From assembly GCF_000346465.2 (NCBI RefSeq), contig NC_034010.1, positions 28,870,787 through 28,934,786 on the forward strand: DNA of 64,000 nt. Direction: 5' to 3'. Positions 47,864 through 60,050 of this stretch are shown one piece after another. The stretch's first letter is position 1. Every line of letters starts with the position of its first letter. The DNA comes from Prunus persica. Its lineage: Eukaryota > Streptophyta > Magnoliopsida > Rosales > Rosaceae. The notes under the pieces are model-generated. The model was not told where the DNA came from and did no database searches. It saw only the letters and a program-made list of their open reading frames with translations. Position numbers and translations under genes: made by a program.

Positions 47864-50298
47864 ATGTCCAATGTACGTTTCTTTTCCACCCCTATATCTC
47901 GCTGTTATTTTGTCTAACAAATTACATTCAATTTTCTTATTTTTGTTGGCTTGTTTTTTTCTGGGTTGAATATGATCATGGCAATAGATGCTTGGGGGGT
48001 TTTGATGCGTCTCATATAATTTTTTACAGTGCATGGTTTCCTCTATATATAATATATCTCTGGGTTTTTCTCATGAATATGACATGGAAAATAACAATAT
48101 GTGTTCTTTTTTGTTCTTCTTCTTCTCTAATCACAGCTTTCTGGAGCAATCTTTTTTATACTGGGATTGTTTTTCCTAAGAGCCGCAGAATGTAGAACAC
48201 CAGCGAATTGGGGCACCGTCAAGTACTCTGCCCTTAGCTGTCGAAAGCACAGTGCTCTTTTAACTGATTTTGGAGCCGTTGGCGATGGCAAAACGTCCAA
48301 CACAAAGGCCTTCAAGGCGGCCATTCATCATCTAAGCCAGAGTGCATCCGACGGCGGAGCACAGCTTATCGTGCCACCGGGGAAGTGGCTCACCGGGAGC
48401 TTCAACCTCACCAGCCATTTCACTCTTTTCCTCCACAAGGATGCTGTTATTCTTGCAACTCAGGTTTAATTCTCTTGCCTTTTTTGGTGTAATATATTTC
48501 CCTAATTTCTTGAATATTTTAGACTTAATTGATTGTAATTACCGTTATACCATAGAATTAGCTCAATTGAATGTTATTTTTGAATCAGGTTTAATTTATT
48601 TCCTTTTTTGGTGCGATTTCGCTTTAAAAAAATTTGTGGACATATAGGCTTAATTGATTGTAATTACCATTCTTCTACCATAGAATTAGCTAGACAAACA
48701 TCCCCGACCTAGTAATTTACAAACATAGGAAAAGCAGTACTTTCTTACTATGTTTTGTATGCACGCAGGAAGTCAACTTGTTGACTTTAATTTCTCTTTT
48801 TCACTTTTTGTGAAAAGCTTTTGCTCCTATTAGCCAAAAAATTTTCACCACCTTTACCATTAAATTATTGAACATTCTGAATGACCAAATTTACAGGATG
48901 AGTCAGAGTGGCCTCTTGTTTCAGTCCTGCCTTCATATGGGAGAGGCAGAGATGCCGCTGGTGGAAGGTTTAGCAGTCTCATTTTTGGAACAAACCTCAC
49001 TGATGTCATAATTACCGGTAATTAATCTCAAATCAGATTTGATTATTTTTATTTTACTGTGATTTTGGGTTAATTATGTTAATGACTAAATTGGTATCGG
49101 ACCACTATTGTTTAGGTAACAATGGAACCATCGATGGGCAAGGTGCTTCTTGGTGGAAAAAGTTCAAAGCAGGTCAATTGAATGAAACTCGACCCTACAT
49201 GATTGAGATCATGTACTCTAATCAAATCCAAATATCAAATCTTACTTTGGTCAATTCTCCTTCTTGGTTTGTCCATCCCATATACAGCAGGTATGTTTGA
49301 TCATTTTTCTATCCTAGTTAGGGCTCGTTTGGAACTGCTTTTATGAGAAGCACATTGGTTTATAAGTGTTTTTTTTTTTAAAAAAGCACTAGCAAGAAAC
49401 TGATCTGATATGTATATATTCTGGTTTTAATTTGCAGCAATATAACAATCCAAGGGCTCACTATCCTTGCACCAATTAACTCTCCTAACACAGATGGCAT
49501 AGACCCAGGTTGGTTAATTTGCTTCCACTTTGTTATGTCTCCTTGGTCATATTTGAACATAGTTAATATGTACCTATTTTTGCTCCATTTTCAGATTCAT
49601 GCTCACAAACTAGAATTGAAGACTGCTTCATAGTCTCTGGGGATGACTGCATTGCAGTAAAAAGTGGATGGGACCAATACGGGATCAAAGTTGGGATCCC
49701 AACAGAGCACCTTGTGATCAGAAGACTTACCTGCATTTCACCTGACAGTGCTACCATTGCTCTAGGCAGTGAGATGTCCGGTGGAATTCGCGATGTTCGA
49801 GCTGAGGACATCACAGCCCTTAGCACTCAATCCAGTGTGAGGATAAAAACTGCCCAAGGAAGAGGAGGTTATGTGAAAGACATATTTGTGAGAAGAATGA
49901 CCCTCAAGACTATGAAGTATGTTTTCTGGATGACTGGCTCTTATGGGTCTCACCCGGACCCTGGCTTTGATCCTAAGGCATTGCCTTTGATCCAGAACAT
50001 CAACTACAAACAAATTGAGGCTGAGAATGTTACTTACTCTGCAAGGCTGGAGGGAATTCCTAATGATCATTTCAAGGGAATTTGCATTTCTAATGTGACT
50101 ATCACACTGACTGAGAAGCCCAAGAAATTACAATGGAACTGTACCGATATTGCGGGAGTTACAAGCAACGTGACTCCAAAGGCATGCGATTTGTTGCCGG
50201 AGAAGAAAGAAGTCATCGATTGTCCTTTCCCAGAAGATAGATTGGCGATTGAAGATGTTAAGTTGGTGACATGTTCTGCCAGTCTCCCTTTCTTCTAA
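47864..50298 (+). CDS. GH28 polygalacturonase, copy 2
   Basis: Six exons: 47864-47872, 48137-48463, 48897-49017, 49116-49290, 49438-49508 and 49595-50298, giving 468 residues. Exon lengths from the second on are identical to copy 1 (327, 121, 175, 71 and 704 bases). The first ATG of copy 1 is destroyed here: ATGGACGG reads AATTGACGG. I therefore start at the next ATG, six codons downstream, which still precedes a complete signal peptide (SGAIFFILGLFFLRAAEC). Motifs NTDGIDP, GDDCIAVKSG, SATIALGSEMSGG and RIKTAQGRGG are all intact, and no stop or frameshift is seen. Copy 2 has about 70 extra bases in intron 1. Recent tandem duplication; both copies may be active. Confidence 0.9.
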
Positions 50299-50698
50299 GA
50301 GTCATGTATTATATGGGAATTTTGATGCTCAAATGTGGTAGCATCCTATGTTTCAAACATTAGGAGTCTGAATGACCATAAAATTAAAGTAGTTTTCCAA
50401 GATTTCCTTCTTTTTTCTATATACCATCCAATTTGTTCAGCAATAATCAATTGATAATGAAAATCTGAAAGAATGGATGACCTCCGTAACAATCTCAACT
50501 GCATTAATGAATTTACAGGGAAAGCTTCTGTGATGAAGATTTCTAAGATGAATTATTCCTGATTGACAAATACCTTAGGGCTCAACCTAATGAACCATTC
50601 GTTGAACTTCAATACAATTTTCTGGTACCAGTTTTGCTGCAGCTTTATCCTTTCATGTGTTTGTAGGGCGCCTATTCTTGCAGAAGCTTTACTCTTGG
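50299..50698. other. Convergent 3' flanks
   Basis: The first 130 bases match the 3' flank of polygalacturonase 1; similarity ends near 50430, where the kinase gene region begins and the cyclotransferase tail seen after copy 1 is absent. Confidence 0.6.
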
Positions 50699-52750
50699 CT
50701 AATAAGTTTCTTTCTTAAGCCTTTGATCCTTCATTGTAGGGACAATGATACGCATACAATTCATTCAGAAAATGAAACATATGAGAGAAGTTAAAGGGAA
50801 AAAAAGGAGAAAAATACTTGTTCTTACATCACAGAGTAGCAAGTCACGTGGCTCAAGCATGTGAATAACTTCTCCCATTCTAGGCCTATGTTCTAAATCG
50901 GGATCAACGCAGCGAAAAGCAACCAAAAGTACCCTTTTGAGTTCCTTTGAAGAGGGCTTCTCTGGCAACTTAGGATCCACCACACAAGCAATTTTTTGAC
51001 TGGCAACCATGGACTTTAACCAGTCAACTAGATATGGCTGCAATTCAGGAGTCATTGTTCAGATATCAAAGGTTGAACAACAAAAACACCTTCAAGTTTT
51101 GAAATTAGGAATTCATACTTGCGGTTGACTTCGATCTATAGGGTTCCTCCCAGATATGGTCTCCATGATAAGTACCCCAAAACTATAAACATCGGACTCC
51201 TCTGTGAAATCACCAGTGGCAGCATATTCTGGATCAATGTAACTGGAGTTTCATGCAATTTTAGAATGAGAAGGAAATCATAAAGAATTCACAAGTAATA
51301 TGTTCCAATGGTGAAAATAAGCAGGCATATATAGTTTTCCACAAGCAAAGAAACTGACTGACCCTAGTGATTCCATTATAGTGATCCCCCACTCAGGATT
51401 GTAAAGCTTAGCAAGGCCAAAATCTGAGATCTTAGGATCCCACTGGTGATCAAGCAGTACATTGCTAGATGTTAGTGTTCTATGTAGGACTTTTGGTTCA
51501 ATATCCTCATGAAGGTAGGCCAATCTGCAGAACCACACTCACTTCAAATTATACGACCACAAATTCGTCTAATGGAATATAATTTAGATATGTCGGATCT
51601 TACCCTTTTGCTATGCCTTGGATTATTTTCACCCGAATGCTCCATGTTAGAGGGCTGACTTGAGTGGAGCATTCATGAAGCCAATGCTGCAGATTTTTGT
51701 TATCTACATACTCATTCACGAGCAATCTAAAATAAGGAAAATAAGATCATTAGCTGCCTTTTGAACATCTAAACATGTCAGTGTAGAAAAATTCCCATAC
51801 CTGTATGCTTTTTCAATATGGTATCCAAGCAACTTGACAAGATTTTTGTGTCTCACAAACCCGATTGCCTCCATTTCTGCTATGAAGTCCTCGACTTGGA
51901 AACTGTTGATTTATATCACACACAAGCTTTATTTAGCAAAAACTGAAACCCCCGAGTAAGACTTGCACAAACATATGAATTCTGGCAACCTAGCGTTAGC
52001 TACTTTGGTGTTCATCTATTTGAGATCGATGAGAGAAATTAAAATGGAAACCACAATTGGGTTTCTGAATTTAAATTTCTTTTAGTATTTTATCATTTCC
52101 AATCATATCTAATTTATTATTCTTCACTCTAGGCCATGGCATAGTGCCATATATTAACTCATTAATGGGTACCTGTCACTCACAAGCCTCTTCACTGCCA
52201 CACGAGTATTATCAAACAGAATGCCATGATAAACAATTCCATAATCTCCATTACCAATCAGATTCTCTTTCGAAAACCCGTTTGTTGCTACCTCAAGCTC
52301 CCCCAGAGTAAACTTGTTGCCCCTCCACACATCCTTCACCATTGGTGAGTACCTAGAAACCGATTCCAAGTCAGTCACATAACTATTTTGGATTCTCCCA
52401 CTAGCCTGCTGAGTAGAGGACAGCTGATCTGAAAACAGCTGTCCATGATGTTGCCGCAGCTTCCCGCTGTTCATCCCAATTTCCGAAAGGTTAAGCGAAA
52501 GTAGCCTCCGATCAAGGGATGAACTACAATATGCATTGTGTGGATTTTTGGAAGCTATGGGATTTTGGAAGCAAAAACGGGATTTGTAGGATTTTTGACG
52601 ACGGTAATGGATGACACAGAGCAGGAAGACTATAAGAGTGAGAACTGTGAATAGAACAATGAAGATTACAAGCAAAACCCATAACTTGACACCAAAAAAT
52701 GAGGTTGGCTTCAAGAGCTTTTTCTTGAGAGACAATGCACTGGAGGACAT
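50699..52750 (-). CDS. Receptor-like kinase with degenerate catalytic loop (probable pseudokinase)
   Basis: Exons: 52750-52173, 51902-51801, 51726-51604, 51524-51363, 51242-51119, 51037-50828 and a short last exon 50728-50699 (less certain); about 442 residues, close to the At1g01540/At4g34500 group of small receptor-like kinases. A short N-terminus, a transmembrane helix at about residues 22-47, a juxtamembrane region, then a kinase domain. Seen: glycine loop [17 protein letters not shown] with the ATP-binding Lys, [32 protein letters not shown] and [13 protein letters not shown]. The catalytic loop reads [14 protein letters not shown] where active kinases have HRDIKSSN: Asp is Thr284 and Lys is Thr286. 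The activation segment is also shorter than usual (SLGYIDPEYA). No stops or frameshifts, so probably expressed as a pseudokinase. ATG 52750 is the first in frame. Confidence 0.85.
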
Positions 52751-53433
52751 GTTCTCAGAGAGAGAGAAAGGGAGAGAGAGGTAGCTTAGCAAATAGCAGT
52801 TGCATGAGTGATCAGAAAGAGCTACACACCGGAAGTCGGGTTAATCCATATCACTAGGGTAAATTTCAAATCCTTAGTACCAACTAATCAGCGGAAGTAG
52901 CGGGAAAATCAACCAAGAGTCTTCTGCCACTTCAAAAATGGCCATTTCTTTGTTTATCTGGTAAATCGCCACTTTCTTTTTTTATTTTTTGAAGTTTCTT
53001 CTTCTCGGACTCTCCAATTGATACTTGTCCACCAGCCCACCCAATAAAACGACATGCGTTTTTTTTTTTTTTGGTTCGCTTCTAATTTTGGCTCTGGGAT
53101 TTCAGTTTTTTCTTGTTTTCTTTGTGGCAGAATTTATGAGAATCAACATCTTTACAAGCAAAGCACAATAAACAGAGAGAGAAAGAGCTGAACTATACGT
53201 CACTGGGAATTAGAATTCCAATAACTCTGAAATTGTTCATTCACTCGCCAATTAAACGCTTCTTTTCAGAATCTTACAACTTACAAGGCAGTTCTCCAAC
53301 TGATTTCCGGTCCTTTGTGTGGGCTGAAATTGCAAAATATTGTATATCACAATGCAAAATAAAAAATCCCATTGGATGTATGCCCTGCCCTACCCTGCCC
53401 AGCCTTACAATGGAACTGGCTCTCTTTATGGCT
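52751..53433. other. Intergenic region
   Basis: About 680 bases between the kinase start and the cyclotransferase stop, both on the minus strand. From about 53336 the sequence is the one duplicated downstream of polygalacturonase 1. No other feature seen. Confidence 0.5.
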
Positions 53434-56430
53434 TCAAAAATGGAATGGCCTTCGCAGGCAGAGCTCCTCAATGGCTCCATCTCTGAAATGTTTCTTTATT
53501 GGATGTAGCTTGATCTCATAAAGCTTCGGCCAAAGTTTTCCGGTCACTGCCATAACATATGGGTTAGTATGTAGAGAAAACAAGAATACCACAACCCCAA
53601 GAAACACGACACATATCATCAGATGAAGCACCTATACAGAAACACAATTCCTAGACGCTCCCAATAATTACAATTCGATGCACATTGAGTTCAATCCATA
53701 ACCCAGTTCGGGAATTATTTCACTCAATTCTATACCAAAAGAGGATAACCATTCTTCCTAATGTTGGTAATCATTTCAGGGTTTCCATCAATTTTTCATG
53801 AGCACTGGGTAGAGCACAATCAAAATGACATGAATTCATAGAAAGCCAACTGTTGGAGCTTACCAAAGATACGTTTTTTGTCACTATCCCATGCAATGCC
53901 ATTTAGAACATCAATACCCTGTTTAAGATATTAAAATTGATAATAAGTAAATTATTAGTTTGACATGTATAATTTCAAGAAGAATGAAACTGTGCATATG
54001 CAAAGTGTCTTCAAGAATTTTCATACTGCCTAGCCTTTCAGTTAACTCATACAGATCATACATTGTATAGCAATTGGCACTAGAAAAAGCAGTGAAAACA
54101 TAAATAAGATATCGTCTTTGATTCAAGGGCTTACATGATTCCCAGATGCTAGTAAGCCTTCCCTGTAAGGCATAAATAATATAAAAGCCATTAAATGAAA
54201 CACCCACAAAATGAACCCTAAAAAAAGGGCCTCCCAAGAAAGACAACAGAACATGATACTCCTCGTACTTAGACTACAGAGACTGTAAAGTTAATAATTG
54301 GACAAAGGAAAAGGAATGAACAGGAAAACCTTAAATTTGGAAGGAGAATCCATCCAAGCACCCTGCCATCTTCATGTGAGATTCTAGCAATGCAGTCAGT
54401 CTACACAAGGCAACATAAGGCATTTCAAGACACGTATATTTTTCCATCTGCACATCATAACTGATATTTTCTGTTGTCCACATGTAGCCCATATACTTCC
54501 ATAAGGAAGTCATGTCATATGCCAATGCTCCTATTAACATCCCCAGAAAAACAGAACTATATATATATTAAAGTAAATTACAAACAAAACAACCAAAAAT
54601 CATTTGACGATGAAAAGCTGACCTGATAAACATTTGCCCAAACTTCGCCTTTTACAAACTCCAACTCATTGAGGTTGTACACTTCATGATCTTTGTATTT
54701 GACAATATGTTTGTCGGTCACTGCATGAAATATGACATAATTATTATAATAAATAAAAAAAACAGAATTATCAAGCAAATTGAACTATCACTACTTTGGA
54801 GGAGATAAACAGGTCATCAGATATAGGTAAAGCATAAAACAAAATACAACAGTTATACAGAAAAAAAAACAAAACAAGCAAACGAACAGAGAGTAAAAGA
54901 AAAAAAAATGGATTGATGTTATATAAAAAAGAAACCTTTCAATGTTTGAGGGTCAATCTTGTACAACACTGACGAGCCATCACTTCCAAATAACACTTTC
55001 CCATCAGTAGCCAGTCCCCAACCATCATGCATCTTATGAGTGAACTTCTCAAACTGTATTGTGCAAAAAGTAAAGCAAGTTATTAAGGATCAGGAACCAC
55101 ATTTCACAGGAGTTTCAATTCTCAATCTAAGGTCAAACTTAATAGAATTGATTTAAGTTGGTCAATTTTAACATCAGAAAAATTGAATATGTAAGCACTG
55201 AACCTAAAACTCAAAGAATGCAGAGGTAGAGTCATATAATGACACTATTTAAACTGTCTTCAGTTTTTTTATTCATTTCCTTGTAAATCAGCTTGATAAA
55301 AAGAATAATAAATATGATATAACGATAAACATATTTTGAAAGGAATAAAGGAAAAGCACAAACTTTGCTTAAATTTTTTCGGTCATATATGAAACCATAG
55401 TTCGTCAACCAAGTTACTTGGAATAGCCTACAAAAGAACATATAAATGGCTAGATTAGCAATTTGGGACGCTTTAGATGTCATCATATCATAAATATATA
55501 ATGAAAAATCAAAGAAAATTGCTACTCAATGTCAGCTTGCGTTTATTTATTAACTGAATCAATGACAAAGCACAAATCAACATGATTTTCTGTTCAGACC
55601 TTTCACCAAGGAGAGTTAATCCCTCTCCAAAATAAGAAGCATCCATCTTCTGAAGAACTTCAACCTGCAGGTACCAAAACCAATATTGGATTTAGACATA
55701 AACAATCTAAACTATGGCAATGTCCCAACCAAGCACCCAGTATAATTGAACATTTGTCACTATGGCCTATGTACAATTGTACAAGTAACAAATCAACTTG
55801 CTAACCAATTAACTTCGAATCAAGAGGATCAGTTAGCATGACTGAACAAGGAAATTAAAAAACCTTTACCTTCCCTGTTTGAAGAGCTACCTTGCGCACT
55901 GATGACTGAAACAATGGAAAGAAGAGATGAATCTCAGAAACAAAATTCAAGCCAGGTTTCAATGCAAGAAATCATGTAGATCTTTGGTATCTTTTTTGAC
56001 TGATACAAATGTTTTACTGAGGCAAACACACCTTCCCATAAAGACCAGTTGATTCGAATAAGCTATCATTTCCAGCATAAAGAAGCCCCTGAAAACAAAC
56101 AGCCCACAATTCGTAAATGTAAATTTCAAAGTAATTTTACAAGTACACCTCTGAAAATTGAACCACGAGGATTACCTGGGTGAAGGCGTTGGGATCGTGA
56201 GGGAACTCATTGACTACCTCGATTGAGAAAATGCTGGCGGAAACGGCAGAGACGTTAATCAAAATGTTCGAAGAAATGCCCAGAAGAATAAAAACGCCAA
56301 CAATGAGAACGACGGAGAGGATCAGAGAGGTTTTTCTGTAGTTTGAGGACTTGGGCCGAGCAGCCATGGAAGTGTAAGGCCTGGGATCCGATCGCTTATT
56401 TAGCTTCCTCCTAAGCGATCCGGTGGCCAT
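53434..56430 (-). CDS. QCT: Glutaminyl-peptide cyclotransferase (plant type)
   Basis: Eleven exons: 56430-56176, 56088-56032, 55905-55870, 55664-55600, 55427-55364, 55053-54936, 54720-54623, 54400-54330, 54162-54135, 53918-53864 and 53546-53434; 319 residues against about 320 for Arabidopsis QC. The enzyme turns N-terminal Gln of secreted proteins into pyroglutamate; plant QCs are unrelated in fold to animal QCs (beta-propeller, glutamine cyclotransferase family). A single signal-anchor helix lies at about residues 35-52, then EFPHDPNAFTQGLLYAGND, FESTGLYGKSSVRKV, YFGEGLTLLGERLFQVTW, HDGWGLATDG, NELEFVKGEVWANVYQTDCIA and GIDVLNGIAWDSDKKRIFV. The frame is open upstream of 56430 but without ATG; the chosen ATG gives MATGSLRRK, like the Arabidopsis start. 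Confidence 0.95.
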
Positions 56431-56900
56431 GAAACCGAGGCCCGATCCTGGATCAGTTAGGGTTTTTAGAGTGCAAGCTGTGCTGCCGAGTGATTTTGCG
56501 GGACGGAAACGGCGCTCTTGCGCTAAAATGCGCCGGGGTTGGTGCCGTTGAGTTGACCGTTGGTCCACGAGTACCTATTCTTTATCCGCCGCTTTGGAAC
56601 CCCGCCACTTATTTTTTTCTTTTTATTTATTCTCCAACATTTTTCATGTTAAAGTCTTAAATTATAAAATATGGATCATTTCACTTCCTTTAAAAAAAAT
56701 CATGCTTATTATTTATGTTGATTAAAATGTCCCGTATTTATTTACTTTATGGGCCATTTCTCCAATGTTCGTAGCACTATTGGGCCGTAGCTGTTTTGGT
56801 CCACACAGAACGGAAGGCTGATGTGCTAGTTTTGGGCCCTTCAGGTGTTACAATCGGTGGGGCTCGCGGTGACGTCATAGGAAAACGCTTGAGCTGGGCA

Positions 56901-56967
56901 GAACGTTCGAGAGCAATCGACTTAACATAATGAAGACAGAACCTTCTCGATACACTCTCTTCTGGAA
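56901..56967 (+). promoter_or_regulatory. Cluster of heat-shock elements upstream of HSP90
   Basis: Three arrays of the nGAAnnTTCn type: GAACGTTCGAG at 56901-56911, GAACCTTCTCGA at 56939-56950 and TTCTGGAA at 56960-56967. They are 150-220 bases upstream of the TATA box, an arrangement expected for HSF-driven heat induction. Binding is inferred from consensus only. Confidence 0.75.
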
Positions 56968-57115
56968 TTAAACTGACTCGATAAGACCACGTTAGCCAAA
57001 CTCTTCCGCTCTATACGACGTCGTTCCCAGGAGGCCAACATACGCGGGAGATTTAGAAGTCGAGTCGAGAGGAGGGTAGAAGAATCCAGAAGCACAGTAA
57101 CCGCTTCCTCTTCTT

Positions 57116-57123
57116 TATAAAAG
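57116..57123 (+). promoter_or_regulatory. TATA box of HSP90
   Basis: TATAAAAG, 127 bases upstream of the ATG, followed by a CT-rich leader; fits a transcription start near 57150. Confidence 0.75.
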
Positions 57124-57250
57124 CCTCTTCATTTGCTCAGCCTAAATCATCAGTAATCAGAATCGAAATCGCTCAATCTCTACGTTCAGATTCTTCTGCT
57201 TCGCTTTCTGTCTCAAACAAGCTTTAATTTTCTCTCGCTTTAGCATTGCA

Positions 57251-57392
57251 ATGGCGGACGTTCAGATGGCTGATGCAGAGACCTTCGCTTTCCAGGCTGA
57301 GATCAACCAGCTTCTGAGTTTGATCATCAACACCTTCTACAGCAACAAAGAGATTTTCCTTCGAGAACTCATCAGCAATTCCTCTGATGTGA

Positions 57393-57425
<33 letters not shown>

Positions 57426-60050
57426 GATGTTTTCATCTTGCTTCTCCAACTATTTTCATGTTATTATAATAAACAATTCTTAGTAATTTGGATCGATTTT
57501 CTTCCAAAATGTTCCATTAAATTGCTATGTTTTGTTTTTTAAAACCTAGTTTCTGAACTAAATCCTGTTCTAGCGATAATGTAGGATTATCGGTTCGTTT
57601 GTTAGGATCTGTGTTTGTAGAATTTTTGACACTGATGGCTTTTGGTTGTGCATAGGCTTTGGATAAAATTCGATTTGAGAGCCTGACGGACAAAAGCAAG
57701 CTCGATGCTCAACCAGAGCTTTTCATTCGGATTGTACCTGACAAGGCCAACAAGACGCTCTCCATCATTGACAGTGGTATTGGCATGACCAAAGCAGGTA
57801 AATATAGTTTGTTCTGTTATTTTAGTTCTCTTATTGATACATTGCCAGAATGTGGAAGGATTAGTTAGTGAAAAATTGTGCATTCCATACTAAGCTAGTT
57901 CCTGCTTCAATTCCTTCTTTTGTTTTCTGACTATGTTGAAAAGTATGTTTGTTGTATTTCTAATTACTTAGATTTATCAAGAACCAAAAATATTGTTTAC
58001 TATCTCTATAAAGGAAACTATCCAATTTATGGATTGTTTAAAGCCCTGTGATTATGTCAATAGATGATCTAATTGCAATCGATATTTGTAGATTTGGTGA
58101 ACAACTTGGGTACAATTGCAAGGTCGGGCACCAAGGAATTTATGGAGGCTTTGCAAGCTGGAGCCGATGTGAGCATGATTGGACAGTTCGGTGTTGGTTT
58201 CTACTCCGCTTATCTTGTTGCTGAGAAGGTCATTGTGACTACAAAGCACAATGATGACGAGCAATACATCTGGGAATCACAGGCTGGTGGTTCCTTCACT
58301 GTCACTAGGGATGTCAATGGTGAACAGCTTGGCAGGGGTACCAAGATCACCCTCTTCCTCAAGGAGGACCAGGTAAAAAACTAAACCAACTAATTAGTCC
58401 CCTATGTGGGCATTGCTAGATAATTCAATGTGCTATTGTTTCATTGTAAAGGATGAAAGTAAGAATTGAGTATTGATTCATTGTTATGTTTATGAACAGT
58501 TGGAATACTTGGAAGAGAGGAGGATCAAGGACCTCGTGAAGAAGCACTCTGAATTCATCAGCTACCCCATATACCTCTGGACTGAGAAGACTACTGAGAA
58601 AGAGATCAGTGATGATGAAGACGACGAACCCAAGAAGGAAGAGGAAGGAGATGTTGAGGAGGTTGATGAGGATAAGGAGAAAAAATCCAAGAAGAAGAAG
58701 GTCAAGGAGGTTTCTCATGAGTGGCAGCTCATCAACAAACAGAAACCCATTTGGCTACGCAAGCCTGAGGAAATTACAAAGGATGAATACGCTTCCTTCT
58801 ACAAGAGCTTGACCAATGACTGGGAGGAGCACCTTGCTGTCAAGCACTTCTCTGTTGAAGGACAGCTTGAGTTCAAGGCCATTCTCTTTGTCCCAAAGAG
58901 GGCTCCATTTGACCTCTTTGACACCAGGAAGAAGATGAACAACATTAAGCTTTATGTGAGGAGAGTGTTCATCATGGACAACTGTGAGGAGCTCATCCCA
59001 GAGTATCTAGGTTTCGTCAAGGGTGTTGTAGACTCTGATGATTTGCCTCTCAACATCTCTCGTGAGATGCTACAACAGAACAAGATCTTGAAGGTGATCA
59101 GGAAGAATCTTGTGAAGAAGTGTATCGAGATGTTCAATGAGATTGCTGAGAACAAGGAGGACTACCAGAAGTTCTATGAGGCATTCTCCAAGAACTTGAA
59201 ATTGGGTATCCATGAAGACAGCCAGAACAGAGCCAAGCTTGCCGACCTTCTCCGATTCCACTCAACCAAGAGCGGCGAGGAGTTGACAAGCCTGAAGGAC
59301 TATGTGACAAGAATGAAGGAGGGTCAGAAGGACATCTACTACATCACTGGTGAAAGCAAGAAGGCAGTGGAGAACTCTCCGTTCCTGGAACGCCTAAAGA
59401 AGAAGGGCTATGAAGTCCTTTTTATGGTGGACGCGATTGACGAGTATGCTGTTGGGCAATTGAAGGAATATGATGGCAAGAAGCTGGTCTCTGCAACCAA
59501 GGAAGGCCTCAAGCTTGACGATGAGACTGAGGAAGAGAAGAAGAAAAAGGAGGAGAAAAAGAAGTCTTTTGAGAGCCTCTGCAAGACCATCAAGGACATT
59601 TTGGGCGACAGGGTTGAGAAGGTGGTGGTCTCTGACAGAATTGTGGACTCTCCTTGCTGCTTGGTGACCGGAGAATATGGCTGGACCGCAAACATGGAGA
59701 GGATCATGAAGGCTCAGGCTCTGAGGGACAACAGCATGAGCTCGTACATGTCCAGCAAGAAGACAATGGAGATCAACCCCGACAACGGAATCATGGAGGA
59801 GCTGAGGAAGAGGGCAGAGGCTGACAAGAACGACAAGTCTGTGAAGGACCTTGTGCTGCTTCTGTTCGAGACGGCCCTGTTGACCTCTGGTTTCAGCCTG
59901 GATGATCCAAACACTTTTGCAGCGAGAATTCACAGGATGCTGAAGCTGGGGCTTAGCCTTGATGACGAGGAGACTGCTGGGGAAGATGCTGACATGCCTG
60001 CATTGGAGGAAGATGGTGCTGAGGAGAGCAAGATGGAGGAGGTCGACTAA
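57251..60050 (+). CDS. HSP90-1: Heat shock protein 90, cytosolic (HSP90-1/HSP83 type)
   Basis: Four exons: 57251-57388, 57656-57797, 58092-58372 and 58500-60050, giving 703 residues, the usual size. ATP-dependent dimeric chaperone for kinases, receptors, NLR proteins and HSFs. N-terminal GHKL ATPase: [15 protein letters not shown] with the catalytic Glu, [21 protein letters not shown]. Then a highly charged Glu/Lys linker (about residues 215-250), the middle domain with [15 protein letters not shown] and [11 protein letters not shown], and a C-terminal domain ending MEEVD, the TPR-cochaperone tag that marks the cytosolic form. No organelle targeting or KDEL. With heat-shock elements upstream it is probably the heat-inducible isoform, but plant constitutive HSP90 genes also carry such sites. 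A (CT)n tract follows the first donor site. Confidence 0.97.
57393..57422. repeat. (CT)n microsatellite in HSP90 intron 1
   Basis: About 14 CT dinucleotides just after the first 5' splice site. Confidence 0.9.

Larger units (their letters stand above)
56431..57250. other. Divergent promoter region, QC and HSP90
   Basis: 820 bases serving both genes. The half next to HSP90 carries the heat-shock elements and TATA box listed separately. Confidence 0.7.

Noticed and set aside
56431..56568. Upstream extension of the cyclotransferase reading frame
   Set aside because: Open but begins with GTG and has no ATG before 56430; the ATG at 56430 gives the known plant N-terminus.
59394..59933. 179-codon open frame antisense to HSP90
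   Set aside because: Mirror of a highly conserved coding exon; no domain.
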